Part shown: one piece after another, positions 24,889 to 31,730 of the stretch
How positions within the stretch are numbered: the first letter of the stretch is position 1
How the letters are laid out: every line of letters begins with the position of its first letter
Assembly: GCF_028416635.1 (NCBI RefSeq)
Contig: NZ_CP114013.1
Coordinates: 4,712,001 to 4,776,000, forward strand
Direction: 5' to 3'
From: Baekduia alba
Lineage (GTDB): Bacteria; Actinomycetota; Thermoleophilia; Solirubrobacterales; Solirubrobacteraceae
Length of the DNA: 64,000 nucleotides
Program-made: the position numbers and the translations under genes
Notes under the pieces: generated by a model
What the model was told of the DNA's origin: nothing
Seen by the model: only the letters and a program-made list of their open reading frames with translations
Database searches by the model: none

Positions 24889-25219
24889 CGGGCGTGGTTG
24901 GTCTGCAGTGCGGCGCGTTGGTCGTGCTGCGGGGCGTGGCTCGTCCGTCATCAAGGGCGTGCGAGTGTCGTGGCGGCGCTCCGCGCGGTCGGTGTGGCTC
25001 GTCCTCGTGGCAGCGCCGGGGCGGAGTTCGGAGCCGAACCGCGGATGCGTCGAGGTCCGTGTCGACTGGTGGTCCGCATAGGGCCACAAGTCGACACGGA
25101 TCCAAGATTCGATCAGCGACGAGCCACACCAGCAGCGGTGGCGCCGCCGCTCCTGCCTCACGCCCTTGATGAGGACACACCACGCCGCGCAGCACCAACG
25201 CAAACGCGCTGGGCGCCAT
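24889..25219. repeat. dispersed ~331-bp palindromic element, copy 2
   Basis: Related to the element at 15.4 kb and likewise placed between convergent stops (24875 and 25236). Perfect pairs are TCATCAAGGGCGTG (24948-24961) with CACGCCCTTGATGA (25159-25172) and TGTGGCTCGTC (24993-25003) with GACGAGCCACA (25118-25128); GCGTTGGT and GTGCTGCG near 24915-24932 pair with the 25183-25200 end. The central hairpin has 20-bp arms (25056-25075 and 25081-25100), loop GCATA, and a sequence unlike copy 1. Both copies share the outer parts, including AAACGCGCTGGGCGCCA-like right ends. No gene or transposase is inside. Confidence 0.8.
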
Positions 25220-25235
25220 GAGCGCCAGCGGCGCC

Positions 25236-26411
25236 CTAAGTCGCCGGCACGATCAACCCGGAGCCTCCGCCCTCGTCCCCCGGCGGCGGGCCCGCGCCCG
25301 GAGCCGGACCCGCCCCCGGCGGCCCGGTCGGCGGTGGAGTGCCCGGGTCGATGATCGCGGCCGCGCGGGTCTCCTGCCGCCAGTCCCACCACTCCTTGAC
25401 GAGGATCTGGATCGAGGCCGCGAGGGGGATCGCGACGATCGCGCCCAAGACCCCCAACAACGTCGAGCCGAAGAGCACGGCCACCAGGACGACGAACGGC
25501 TGCACCTGCACGGTGCGCTTCTGGACCTGCGGCTGGATGACGTTGTTCTCGATCTGCTGGTAGATGACCGCCCAGATCGCCCAGATGATGGTGTCGGTCG
25601 GGAAGTCGTTGAACAACGTCACCAACCCGATGACGATCGCGGCGACCGTCGCGCCGACCAGCGGGATCAGCGAGGCGAGGCCCGCGAGCACAGCCAGCGG
25701 CGCCGCGAACGGCACGCCGAGCAGCTCCATCACGATGAACGACTGCACGCCGGCGATCAGCGCGATCGTCAGCGCGCCCTGGACATAGCCGCCGACCGCG
25801 GCCGACGTCGAGTCCAGGATGCGGCGCATCCGTTCTCGCTCGGCCTCGGGTCTGAGACGTAGCGCCGCGTCGGTCCAGTCCTTGCCGCGGGCGACGATGA
25901 ACACCGACAAGATGAGGATGTTGACCAGCGCGAAGACCGAGTTGACGAGGCCGAGGCCGATGTCGCTCAGCACCTTCGCGGCGTCGCCGACCTTGCCCGG
26001 AAGCTGATTGGCCTGCTTCTGCAGCTGGCCGGTCAGGTCGTACTTGTCGTCCAGCTTGCGCAGCTTCTCGTTCTTGTTGACGTAGTCCTGGACGTCGTTG
26101 GCGTAGTTGGGCAGGTCCTCGGCGAGGTTCGTGCCCTGCGTGACCAGCGGCGGGACCACGAGCGCGGTCAGCCCGACCGGCACGAGGATCAGCGCGAGGT
26201 AGACGATCGCGATCGCGAACCCACGCCGCATGTGCCGGTCGAGGCGGTTGACCGGCGCCGACAGCGCGATCGCGATGAACGTCGCGGTCAGCACCCAGCC
26301 GATCGGCTTGCGCAGCAGGTAGATCAGGTACAGCGTCAGGACCGCCGTGACGATGATCGCCACGACGCGCACGACGGTGCGGGCAGGGATGTCGGCGGCG
26401 CGCGACGGCAA
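25236..26411 (-). CDS. AI-2E family transporter
   Basis: A 391-residue integral membrane protein of the AI-2E (YdiK/TqsA) family with about 7-8 helices. The central soluble section (about 95-160) and the PFVVLVAVLFGSTLLGVLGAIVAIP region (in two helices) are typical. The C-terminus has a Pro/Gly-rich tail. Substrates of the family vary (autoinducer-2 or cations); none can be assigned. The start is a TTG at 26411, with no better upstream codon. It lies 60 bp after the DUF3618 gene, possibly the last gene of that operon. Confidence 0.85.
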   Translation of the reverse strand: MPSRAADIPARTVVRVVAIIVTAVLTLYLIYLLRKPIGWVLTATFIAIALSAPVNRLDRHMRRGFAIAIVYLALILVPVGLTALVVPPLVTQGTNLAEDLPNYANDVQDYVNKNEKLRKLDDKYDLTGQLQKQANQLPGKVGDAAKVLSDIGLGLVNSVFALVNILILSVFIVARGKDWTDAALRLRPEAERERMRRILDSTSAAVGGYVQGALTIALIAGVQSFIVMELLGVPFAAPLAVLAGLASLIPLVGATVAAIVIGLVTLFNDFPTDTIIWAIWAVIYQQIENNVIQPQVQKRTVQVQPFVVLVAVLFGSTLLGVLGAIVAIPLAASIQILVKEWWDWRQETRAAAIIDPGTPPPTGPPGAGPAPGAGPPPGDEGGGSGLIVPAT

Positions 26412-26471
26412 GGACCCCGAACCGTAGGCCGAGGACCGGACGGCGCCGGGGCGCCGCCCGTCGCGCCGCCG

Positions 26472-26705
26472 CTACCAGCGCTTCTTCTTGCGCTTCATGA
26501 GCCCGCCGATGGCGGCGATGCCGCCGCCGATGACGAACCCGGCCACGGCCGCGCCGATGAGCACCTGCTGCTGGTGCTCGCGGATCTGCTTGCGCCAGTC
26601 GGTGACCTCGGCGACCTCTCCGCGCAGCCGCTCGAGCGACACGGCCAGCTCGGCGCGGTTGCTCTCGATCGACGCCCGGATTTCCTCAGGAGAACGCTGG
26701 GGCAT
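26472..26705 (-). CDS. DUF3618 small membrane protein
   Basis: A 77-residue protein: a charged amphipathic N-terminal half (RSPEEIRASIESNRAEL) then one membrane helix (about 48-68) and a basic end GLMKRKKKRW. DUF3618 proteins accompany holin-like proteins in Actinobacteria; function unknown. Its ATG at 26705 overlaps the stop of a 17-codon micro-ORF (TGATG), and GAGG eight bases upstream is a usable ribosome-binding site. The first nine codons are the same as in the three micro-ORFs upstream. Confidence 0.85.
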   Translation of the reverse strand: MPQRSPEEIRASIESNRAELAVSLERLRGEVAEVTDWRKQIREHQQQVLIGAAVAGFVIGGGIAAIGGLMKRKKKRW

Positions 26706-26758
26706 CAGTTGACCTCGGTGAGGAATTCCGCGATTTCCTCAGGAGAACGCTGGGGCAT
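26705..26758 (-). CDS. 17-codon micro-ORF, third in the chain
   Basis: Encodes MPQRSPEEIAEFLTEVN. The stop TGA overlaps the ATG of the DUF3618 gene (TGATG) and its own ATG overlaps the previous micro-ORF stop. GAGG precedes the start by seven bases. The first nine residues equal those of the DUF3618 protein. Whether the peptide matters or only the coupled translation is unknown. Confidence 0.5.
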   Translation of the reverse strand: MPQRSPEEIAEFLTEVN

Positions 26759-26811
26759 CAGTTGACCTCGGTGAGGAATTCCGCGATTTCCTCAGGAGAA
26801 CGCTGGGGCAT
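26758..26811 (-). CDS. 17-codon micro-ORF, second in the chain
   Basis: Same 17 codons as its two neighbours, MPQRSPEEIAEFLTEVN, with TGATG overlaps at both ends and its own GAGG site. Part of the 53-bp tandem array. Confidence 0.5.
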   Translation of the reverse strand: MPQRSPEEIAEFLTEVN

Positions 26812-26864
26812 CAGTTGACCTCGGTGAGGAATTCCGCGATTTCCTCAGGAGAACGCTGGGGCAT
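26811..26864 (-). CDS. 17-codon micro-ORF, first in the chain
   Basis: Same peptide as the next two. Its ATG follows immediately after the TAG of the holin-like gene (TAGATG), so ribosomes finishing that gene could restart here. It lacks the repeat-borne GAGG, using instead the GGAG in the 3' end of the holin-like gene. Confidence 0.5.
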   Translation of the reverse strand: MPQRSPEEIAEFLTEVN

Positions 26865-27287
26865 CTAGATCGTCGTCTCCGGGTGGTCGGCCGAAACCGT
26901 GTCCTTGATCAGCTTGGCCTCCTCGATGGCCATCGTCGGCGCCGGCGGCGAGCCGGCCTTCAGGGCGCGGAACGCGATGTAGCCGGCGAGCGCGGCGAGG
27001 AGGAGCAGCACGGCCGCGACCGTGAAGAACCCCCAGAACGGCTGGCCGTCCGGGAACGGGATCGCCCAGTACGCGAGGTACGCGAACCCGAACAGGATCA
27101 TGATCAGCGCGCCCAGGACGAAGCTGCCGGCGGCCGCGGCGACGGCCGCGCCCTTGCCGAGCTTGGCGACCTTCTGCGTGACCTCGACCTTGGCGAGCTC
27201 GATCTCCTCGCGAACCAGGAGCTGGGCCTTCTCGCTGACCTCCTGGATCGCCTGGGCGATGCTCGCCGGCTGCTGCTGATCGCTCAC
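26865..27287 (-). CDS. phage-holin-like membrane protein (DUF1469/holin superfamily III type)
   Basis: A 140-residue membrane protein: an amphipathic N-terminus (IQEVSEKAQLLVREEIELA), then two helices (about 48-72 and 84-108), then a polar tail. It matches Actinobacterial holin_3_6-type proteins, which are chromosomal and not prophage-linked. There is no endolysin or phage gene nearby. GTG start overlaps the previous stop (GTGA). It is followed without a gap by the micro-ORF chain. Confidence 0.8.
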   Translation of the reverse strand: MSDQQQPASIAQAIQEVSEKAQLLVREEIELAKVEVTQKVAKLGKGAAVAAAAGSFVLGALIMILFGFAYLAYWAIPFPDGQPFWGFFTVAAVLLLLAALAGYIAFRALKAGSPPAPTMAIEEAKLIKDTVSADHPETTI

Positions 27288-27580
27288 GAGTGCTTCCTCC
27301 GGGCCAGGCCCTTCAGGAGCAGCGCGACGACCAGGCCGCCGCCGAACGCCGCGCCCACGAGCTTCTCGGGATTCGGGTCCACGACGGGGTCGCCCGCGCC
27401 GCCGAGCATGGCGCTGCCGGCCGGGGCGCCGTAGGACGCCTCGGCGCTGCCGACGGTCGGCGTCGGCTGCGGCCCCGGATCCGGGGCCGGCACGGCGACG
27501 GGCGCGTCGGGCGCCTGCACGGCCGCGTCGACGGCCTCGGGCCCCGCGGTCGCCGGGTCATGCGGGTCCTCGCCGGACAT
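27284..27580 (-). CDS. Pro/Ala-rich protein with one C-terminal membrane helix
   Basis: A 98-residue protein: a Pro/Ala/Asp-rich N-terminal stretch (about 1-55) then a Gly-rich hydrophobic helix (KLVGAAFGGGLVVALLLKG, about 73-91) and a short basic tail RRKHS. No known domain. It is coupled at both ends (TGATG upstream, GTGA downstream), so it belongs to the holin/DUF3618 operon. Confidence 0.7.
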   Translation of the reverse strand: MSGEDPHDPATAGPEAVDAAVQAPDAPVAVPAPDPGPQPTPTVGSAEASYGAPAGSAMLGGAGDPVVDPNPEKLVGAAFGGGLVVALLLKGLARRKHS

Positions 27581-27717
27581 CACTCCGGCGGATCCTCGTC
27601 GAAGATCCGGCGGAAGGCCACGGCCGCGGCGCGCGAGGCGGCGATCGACGCGATGGCGCCGAAGGCCGCCAGGAGGCCCGACCAGGCGAGGCGCTTGACG
27701 ATGTCGTTCTGCTGCAT
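27580..27717 (-). CDS. 45-residue membrane-associated small protein
   Basis: Reads MQQNDIVKRLAWSGLLAAF then GAIASIAASRAAAVAFRRIF and DEDPPE. One hydrophobic helix (about 11-33) is flanked by basic residues, with an acidic end. Its TGA overlaps the ATG of the next gene, which supports real translation. It is the first gene of the operon that ends with DUF3618 and perhaps AI-2E. It resembles a shortened DUF4235-type protein, but I cannot assign it. Confidence 0.6.
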   Translation of the reverse strand: MQQNDIVKRLAWSGLLAAFGAIASIAASRAAAVAFRRIFDEDPPE

Positions 27718-27749
27718 CGGGGCTCAACCCTACCCGGCCGGCCCGCCGC

Positions 27750-28358
27750 CTACCGATCGAGGCCCGAGCAGATCGTCTCGACGATCAGCCGCTTGGCCTC
27801 GTCGAAGCCGCCCGCCGACTGCGGGAGCGAGTCGAAGATCCAGCCCGTGAGCACCTGCTCGATCGCGCCGTAGAAGGCCATCGCCGCGAACTGCGGGGAG
27901 ATGTCGGAGCGGAACTCGCCCGCCGCCTGCGCCTTCTCGACGACGGCGCCGATCAAGTCATAGGCCTCGGTGATCTTGGCGAGGTGCGTCTGCCCGAAGG
28001 AGTTCGCCGCCCGCGTGACCTCGACGATGATGACCTTCATCAGGTCGGGGTCGTGGCGGTAGGAGTCGATGATGAAGCCGGCGATCGCCTCGAGCTTCTT
28101 GCGCGCCAGGATGTCCTGCCCGTCGACCTCGCGGATCGCGTCGAGCATGACGTTCCAGCGCTCCAGGAACAGGGTGTCGAGCACCTCGTCCTTGGAGCGG
28201 AAGTAGTGGTACACCAACCCGTAGGCGACGCCCGCCTCGTCGGCGATGTCGCTCACGCGGCACGTGTGGAAGCCCTGGCGGGCGAAGACGCGGACGGCCG
28301 CGTCGAGGATGAGCCGGCGCTTCTCGGCGGCGGCCGCGGCGGATCTGGCGGTCGCCAT
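27750..28358 (-). CDS. TetR family transcriptional regulator
   Basis: A 202-residue TetR repressor. The N-terminal helix-turn-helix is RVSDIADEAGVAYGLVYHYF (about 38-57), with an all-helical ligand domain after it. It follows the nitrilase-like gene by 28 bp on the same strand. A TetR-type operator lies upstream of the nitrilase at 29250-29265, so autoregulation through the shared transcript is likely. ATG 28358 has GAGAGG upstream. The ligand is unknown; the C-terminal domain resembles fatty-acid-metabolism TetRs. Confidence 0.9.
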   Translation of the reverse strand: MATARSAAAAAEKRRLILDAAVRVFARQGFHTCRVSDIADEAGVAYGLVYHYFRSKDEVLDTLFLERWNVMLDAIREVDGQDILARKKLEAIAGFIIDSYRHDPDLMKVIIVEVTRAANSFGQTHLAKITEAYDLIGAVVEKAQAAGEFRSDISPQFAAMAFYGAIEQVLTGWIFDSLPQSAGGFDEAKRLIVETICSGLDR

Positions 28359-28386
28359 CAGCGAACCTCTCGGGAGGGGCGAGCCA

Positions 28387-29214
28387 CTATCCGTAGACCT
28401 CCGGTCGGCGATTGGCGAGCGACGGCAGGTCCGTGCGCACGCGCTCCAGCTTGGCGAGATCCAGCTCGGCGACCACGTGCGTCTCGACGTCCGGCGCCTG
28501 GGCCAGGACGATCCCCCACGGGTCGACGATCATCGAGCGCCCGCCGGTGCGCAGCCCCGGCGCGTGCCGGCCGACCTGGTTGGCGGCGACGACGAAGGAC
28601 TGGTTCTCGATCGCGCGCGCCCGCAGCAGGACCTCCCAGTGGTCGCGCGTCGTGGGCTCGGTGAACGCGGAGGGCACGGTCAGCACGCGCGCGCCGTCGA
28701 CCGCGAGCCGGCGGTACAGCTCCGGGAAGCGCAGGTCGTAGCAGATGGTCAGGCCCAGGCCGGTGCCGTCGGCGAGCGCACTCAGGACGATCTCGTCGCC
28801 CGGCGCCTCGCCGTCGGACTCGCGGTAGTCGCGGCCGCCGACGACGACGTCGAACATATGGAGCTTGCGGTAGACCGCGCGGTCGGCCCCGTCGGGGCCG
28901 ACGTGGACCGACGTGTTGAAGCCGCGCCCGCGCGGGTCGCTGACCCCGCTCCCGCCCGCCCGCTCGCCGATCGAGCCGGCGACCAGGTCGATCGCCAGCT
29001 CGCGGGCGATCGCGCGAGCCCAGGTCAGCGCCGGGCCGTCGAGCGCCTCGGCACCGGCGCGCTGGTCCTCGGGCGTGCCGTAGGCCGACCACTTCTCGGG
29101 CAGGACGACGAGCGACGCGCCGTCGCGCACGGCGGCGCGCACGAGACGGTCGGCCGTCTCGAGGTTCGTAGCCTTGTCGGCGGTCGCGGTGAGTTGGACA
29201 GCGGCGGCGCGCAC
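28387..29214 (-). CDS. carbon-nitrogen hydrolase (nitrilase superfamily)
   Basis: A 275-residue amidase of the nitrilase superfamily with the Glu-Lys-Cys triad: Glu40 in VLPEKW, Lys117 in YRKLHMFD and Cys158 in TICYDLRFPE. The sequence resembles NIT1/Nit2-type omega-amidases (deaminated glutathione or 2-oxoglutaramate amidase). GTG start 29214. First gene of a two-gene operon with the TetR regulator. A 16-bp operator sits 35 bp upstream. Confidence 0.9.
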   Translation of the reverse strand: MRAAAVQLTATADKATNLETADRLVRAAVRDGASLVVLPEKWSAYGTPEDQRAGAEALDGPALTWARAIARELAIDLVAGSIGERAGGSGVSDPRGRGFNTSVHVGPDGADRAVYRKLHMFDVVVGGRDYRESDGEAPGDEIVLSALADGTGLGLTICYDLRFPELYRRLAVDGARVLTVPSAFTEPTTRDHWEVLLRARAIENQSFVVAANQVGRHAPGLRTGGRSMIVDPWGIVLAQAPDVETHVVAELDLAKLERVRTDLPSLANRRPEVYG

Positions 29215-29249
29215 GGAACGTCACGGGTGGTGGGTGGTTCACATGGCGA

Positions 29250-29265
29250 TTGACTGGTCAGTCAA
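29250..29265. promoter_or_regulatory. TetR-type operator between nitrilase and DUF2804 genes
   Basis: TTGACTGGTCAGTCAA: 7-bp perfect arms (TTGACTG and CAGTCAA) around a 2-bp centre, the form common for TetR repressors of lipid catabolism. It sits in the 76-bp gap between divergent starts, so it could control both genes. The adjacent TetR gene is the best candidate binder. Confidence 0.65.
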
Positions 29266-29290
29266 CCGCTGTCTGGGAGCATACCCCGCC

Positions 29291-30094
29291 GTGTCCACCC
29301 TGCAGTCGCTCCCCGCCCGCGACCGCCCGTCCGGGCTGCCGGTGCCGCCCGCGCGGATGGCGCTGATCCGGGATCGGCGGCCGCTGAAGCGCTGGCGCTA
29401 CCTCGGCCTGTACGGGGACGACATCATGGTCTGCGCGGCGGACGTCCGCATCGCCGGGCTGCCGCAGGCCTTCTGGGCGACGTGGGACCGGACCGACCTG
29501 CGCGAGAAGACCGTCTTCCGGCCGGGCGGCGTGACGCTCGGCGACGCCCACGCCCGGTTCGGCCCCGCGGACCTCACCCTCCAGCCCGATGGCGACGCGA
29601 TGGCCGTCACCTCCCGCCACGGCGACTCCTACATCTGGACGCGCAAGCAGCCCGTCCGCGCGACCGGCACGATCGCCGGCCGGGCGGTCGACCTCCGCGG
29701 CCTGGTCGACGACTCCGCCGGCTACCACGCGCGCCGCACCGACTGGCGCTGGTGCGCCGGCGTCGGCGAGACGCCGGACGGCACGCCGTTGGCCTTCAAC
29801 ATCGTCGCGGGCGTCCACGACGCGCCGGTCGGCAGCGAGCGCACGCTCTGGGTCGGCGGCGCCGCGCGTGAGCTCCCGCCCGCGATGTTCGCGGACGACC
29901 TCTCGGCCGTGACCTTCGGCGACGACGGGCTGTTGGTGTTCTCCGAAGAGGCGCGCCGCGCCCGGTCCGACGACTTCAAGATCATGGCCTCCGACTACGT
30001 CCAGCCCTTCGGCACGTTCTCCGGCACCCTGCCGGGCGACGTGCCCGTGGCGCGCGGCTGGGGCGTGATGGAGCGCCACAGCGTTCGTTGGTGA
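29291..30094 (+). CDS. DUF2804 domain-containing protein
   Basis: A 267-residue protein with the DUF2804 pattern: RRWRYLGLYGDD-like start, ADVRIAGLPQAFWA, DDSAGYHARRTDWRWCAGVG and a C-terminal GVMERHSVRW. Beta-rich, no membrane helix; some members are near lipid-metabolism genes. GTG start at 29291 fits the family N-terminus. Its TGA overlaps the GTG of the transporter remnant that follows. Confidence 0.8.
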   Translation: MSTLQSLPARDRPSGLPVPPARMALIRDRRPLKRWRYLGLYGDDIMVCAADVRIAGLPQAFWATWDRTDLREKTVFRPGGVTLGDAHARFGPADLTLQPDGDAMAVTSRHGDSYIWTRKQPVRATGTIAGRAVDLRGLVDDSAGYHARRTDWRWCAGVGETPDGTPLAFNIVAGVHDAPVGSERTLWVGGAARELPPAMFADDLSAVTFGDDGLLVFSEEARRARSDDFKIMASDYVQPFGTFSGTLPGDVPVARGWGVMERHSVRW

Positions 30095-30418
30095 CCCGCC
30101 TCCGCCCCGCGCTGCACCGCTGGGCCGGCGACCCGCCGCACGCGTTCTGGTCGATCTTCGCCGGCACGTTGATCAACCGCGTCGGGACGTTCGTCGAGCC
30201 GTTCCTGGCGCTGTACCTGACGTCGTCGCGGGACCTCTCCCCCGCGCGCGCCGGCACGTCTACGCCACGATGTTCACGATCATGCCGCCGGCGATGAAGG
30301 CCGACGGCCTCAGCGCCGCGGCGGTCGGCCTCGCCTCCGCCGTCGCGATGCTCGGGCTTGGCCCGGCGATCCAGGCCCCCGCGCAGACGCGCATCGGCAG
30401 GCCGGCGCCGTCGCGGTC
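30091..30418 (+). pseudogene. MFS transporter remnant with internal deletions
   Basis: The GTG start and first membrane helix remain (FWSIFAGTLINRVGTFVEPF, LALYLTSSRDLSPARAG). Near 30255 the frame shifts and a segment typical of the seventh helix follows (YATMFTIMPPAMKADGLSAAAVG), then LGLGPAIQAP from a later helix. At least two internal deletions are needed to explain this. It is coupled by GTGA to the DUF2804 gene, the ancestral operon arrangement. Not functional. Confidence 0.7.
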
Positions 30419-30424
30419 TAGTGT
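30419..30424 (+). promoter_or_regulatory. -10 element, leaderless promoter of pepT
   Basis: TAGTGT is followed by seven bases (GCAACCC) and ATG at 30432. It lies just past the end of the transporter remnant, so pepT has its own promoter. Confidence 0.45.
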
Positions 30425-30431
30425 GCAACCC

Positions 30432-31730
30432 ATGTCGTTGCCCTACTCCTCCGCACTCGCCGAAGCGCTCGCCCCGGGCCTCCTGGAGCGCTTCGAGCGC
30501 TACGTCCGCATCGAGTCCACCGCCGGCCGCCACCGCACGCAGAGCCCGAGCACGCCCGGCCAGCTGGAGCTGGGCCGGCTGCTCGTCGACGAGCTGAAGG
30601 CCGCGGGCGTCGAGGACGCGTCGGTCGACGACAACGGCTACGTCGTCGCGACGCTGCCGGCGACCGTCGAGGACGCCCCGGTCATCGGGCTGATCGCGCA
30701 CGTCGACACCAGCCCGGACGCGCCGGGCGCCGGCGTCGAGCCGATCGTGCACCGCGACTACGACGGCTCGGTCATCGCGCTGCCGCGCGGCGGGACCGTC
30801 CTGGATCCGGCGAGCGTGTCGGCGCTGGGCGACAAGGTCGGCCACGACGTCATCACCTCGTCGGGCGACACCCTGCTCGGCGCCGACGACAAGGCCGGCG
30901 TCGCCGAGATCGTCACCGCGGTCGCCTACCTCGCCCAGCATCCCGAGCTGCCCCGCCCGACGTTGCGCGTCTGCTTCACGCCCGACGAGGAGATCGGCGA
31001 GGGCGCGACGCTGTTCGACGTCGAGGCCTTCGGCGCCTACGGCGCCTACACGCTGGACGGCAGCGAGCTCGGCGAGCTGCAGGAGGAGACGTTCACCGCC
31101 GCCGAGGTCAAGCTGACGATCCACGGCGTCGACATCCACCCGGGCTTCGCCAAGGACATCCTCGTCAACGCGGCCCGGCTGGCCGCGCAGGTCGTCGCCG
31201 CGCTGCCGTCCGACCGCCTCACGCCCGAGACGACCGACGGCCGCGACGGCTACATCCACCCCTACGAGCTCGGCGGCGACGCGCAGGTCGCGACCGTCAC
31301 GGCGCTCGTCCGCGACTTCGACGACGACCTGCTGCAGAGCCACATCGACCTGATCCGCACGACCGCCGAGGAGGTCGTCGGCGCGCAGCCCCGCGCGCGG
31401 CTCGAGGTCGACGTCCATCACCAGTACCCCAACATGAAGGCGCACCTCGCGCCGTTCCCGGAGGTCGTGGCGGCCGCCGAGCGCGCGATCGCCGCCGAGG
31501 GCCTGGAGGCCAAGCGCACCGTCATCCGCGGCGGCACCGACGGCTCGCGCCTGAGCGCGATGGGCCTGCCGACCCCGAACATCTTCACCGGCGGACACGA
31601 GTTCCACTCGGTGCGCGAGTGGGCGTCGCTGCACGACATGGCGTCGGCGGCGGCCGTGATCGTCCACCTGGCCGAGGCGTGGACGCAGGACGACCTGCGG
31701 CGCGCGGCTACGCGGGAAGCCGCGGCGTAG
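30432..31730 (+). CDS. pepT: peptidase T (tripeptide aminopeptidase)
   Basis: A 432-residue M20B zinc metallopeptidase that removes N-terminal residues from tripeptides in the cytosol. His90 and Asp92 (AHVDTSPD), LLGADDKAGVAEI, TPDEEIGEGA with the catalytic glutamate pair, VDIHPGFAKD and RGGTDGSRLS are the family motifs. ATG 30432. It overlaps the convergent diguanylate cyclase gene by 23 bp. The reading frame is open upstream through the transporter remnant, but nothing before 30432 belongs to PepT. Confidence 0.95.
   Translation: MSLPYSSALAEALAPGLLERFERYVRIESTAGRHRTQSPSTPGQLELGRLLVDELKAAGVEDASVDDNGYVVATLPATVEDAPVIGLIAHVDTSPDAPGAGVEPIVHRDYDGSVIALPRGGTVLDPASVSALGDKVGHDVITSSGDTLLGADDKAGVAEIVTAVAYLAQHPELPRPTLRVCFTPDEEIGEGATLFDVEAFGAYGAYTLDGSELGELQEETFTAAEVKLTIHGVDIHPGFAKDILVNAARLAAQVVAALPSDRLTPETTDGRDGYIHPYELGGDAQVATVTALVRDFDDDLLQSHIDLIRTTAEEVVGAQPRARLEVDVHHQYPNMKAHLAPFPEVVAAAERAIAAEGLEAKRTVIRGGTDGSRLSAMGLPTPNIFTGGHEFHSVREWASLHDMASAAAVIVHLAEAWTQDDLRRAATREAAA

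Larger units (their letters stand above)
26679..26865. repeat. 53-bp tandem repeat, three full copies plus a 28-bp partial copy
   Basis: Full units start at 26679, 26732 and 26785, and a partial unit runs 26838-26865. The units are identical. On the minus strand each unit carries GAGG, an ATG and 17 codons. There are no spacers, so this is not a CRISPR array. The perfect identity suggests recent expansion or a strong copy-correction process. Copy number may vary between strains. Confidence 0.92.

Noticed and set aside
26679-26865. Direct repeats that might be a CRISPR array
   Set aside because: Units are contiguous and identical with no spacers, and no cas gene is near. They form coupled micro-ORFs.
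26865-27287. Holin-like gene as a sign of a prophage
   Set aside because: No integrase, lysin, capsid or tail gene is in the window; this type is a common chromosomal protein in Actinobacteria.
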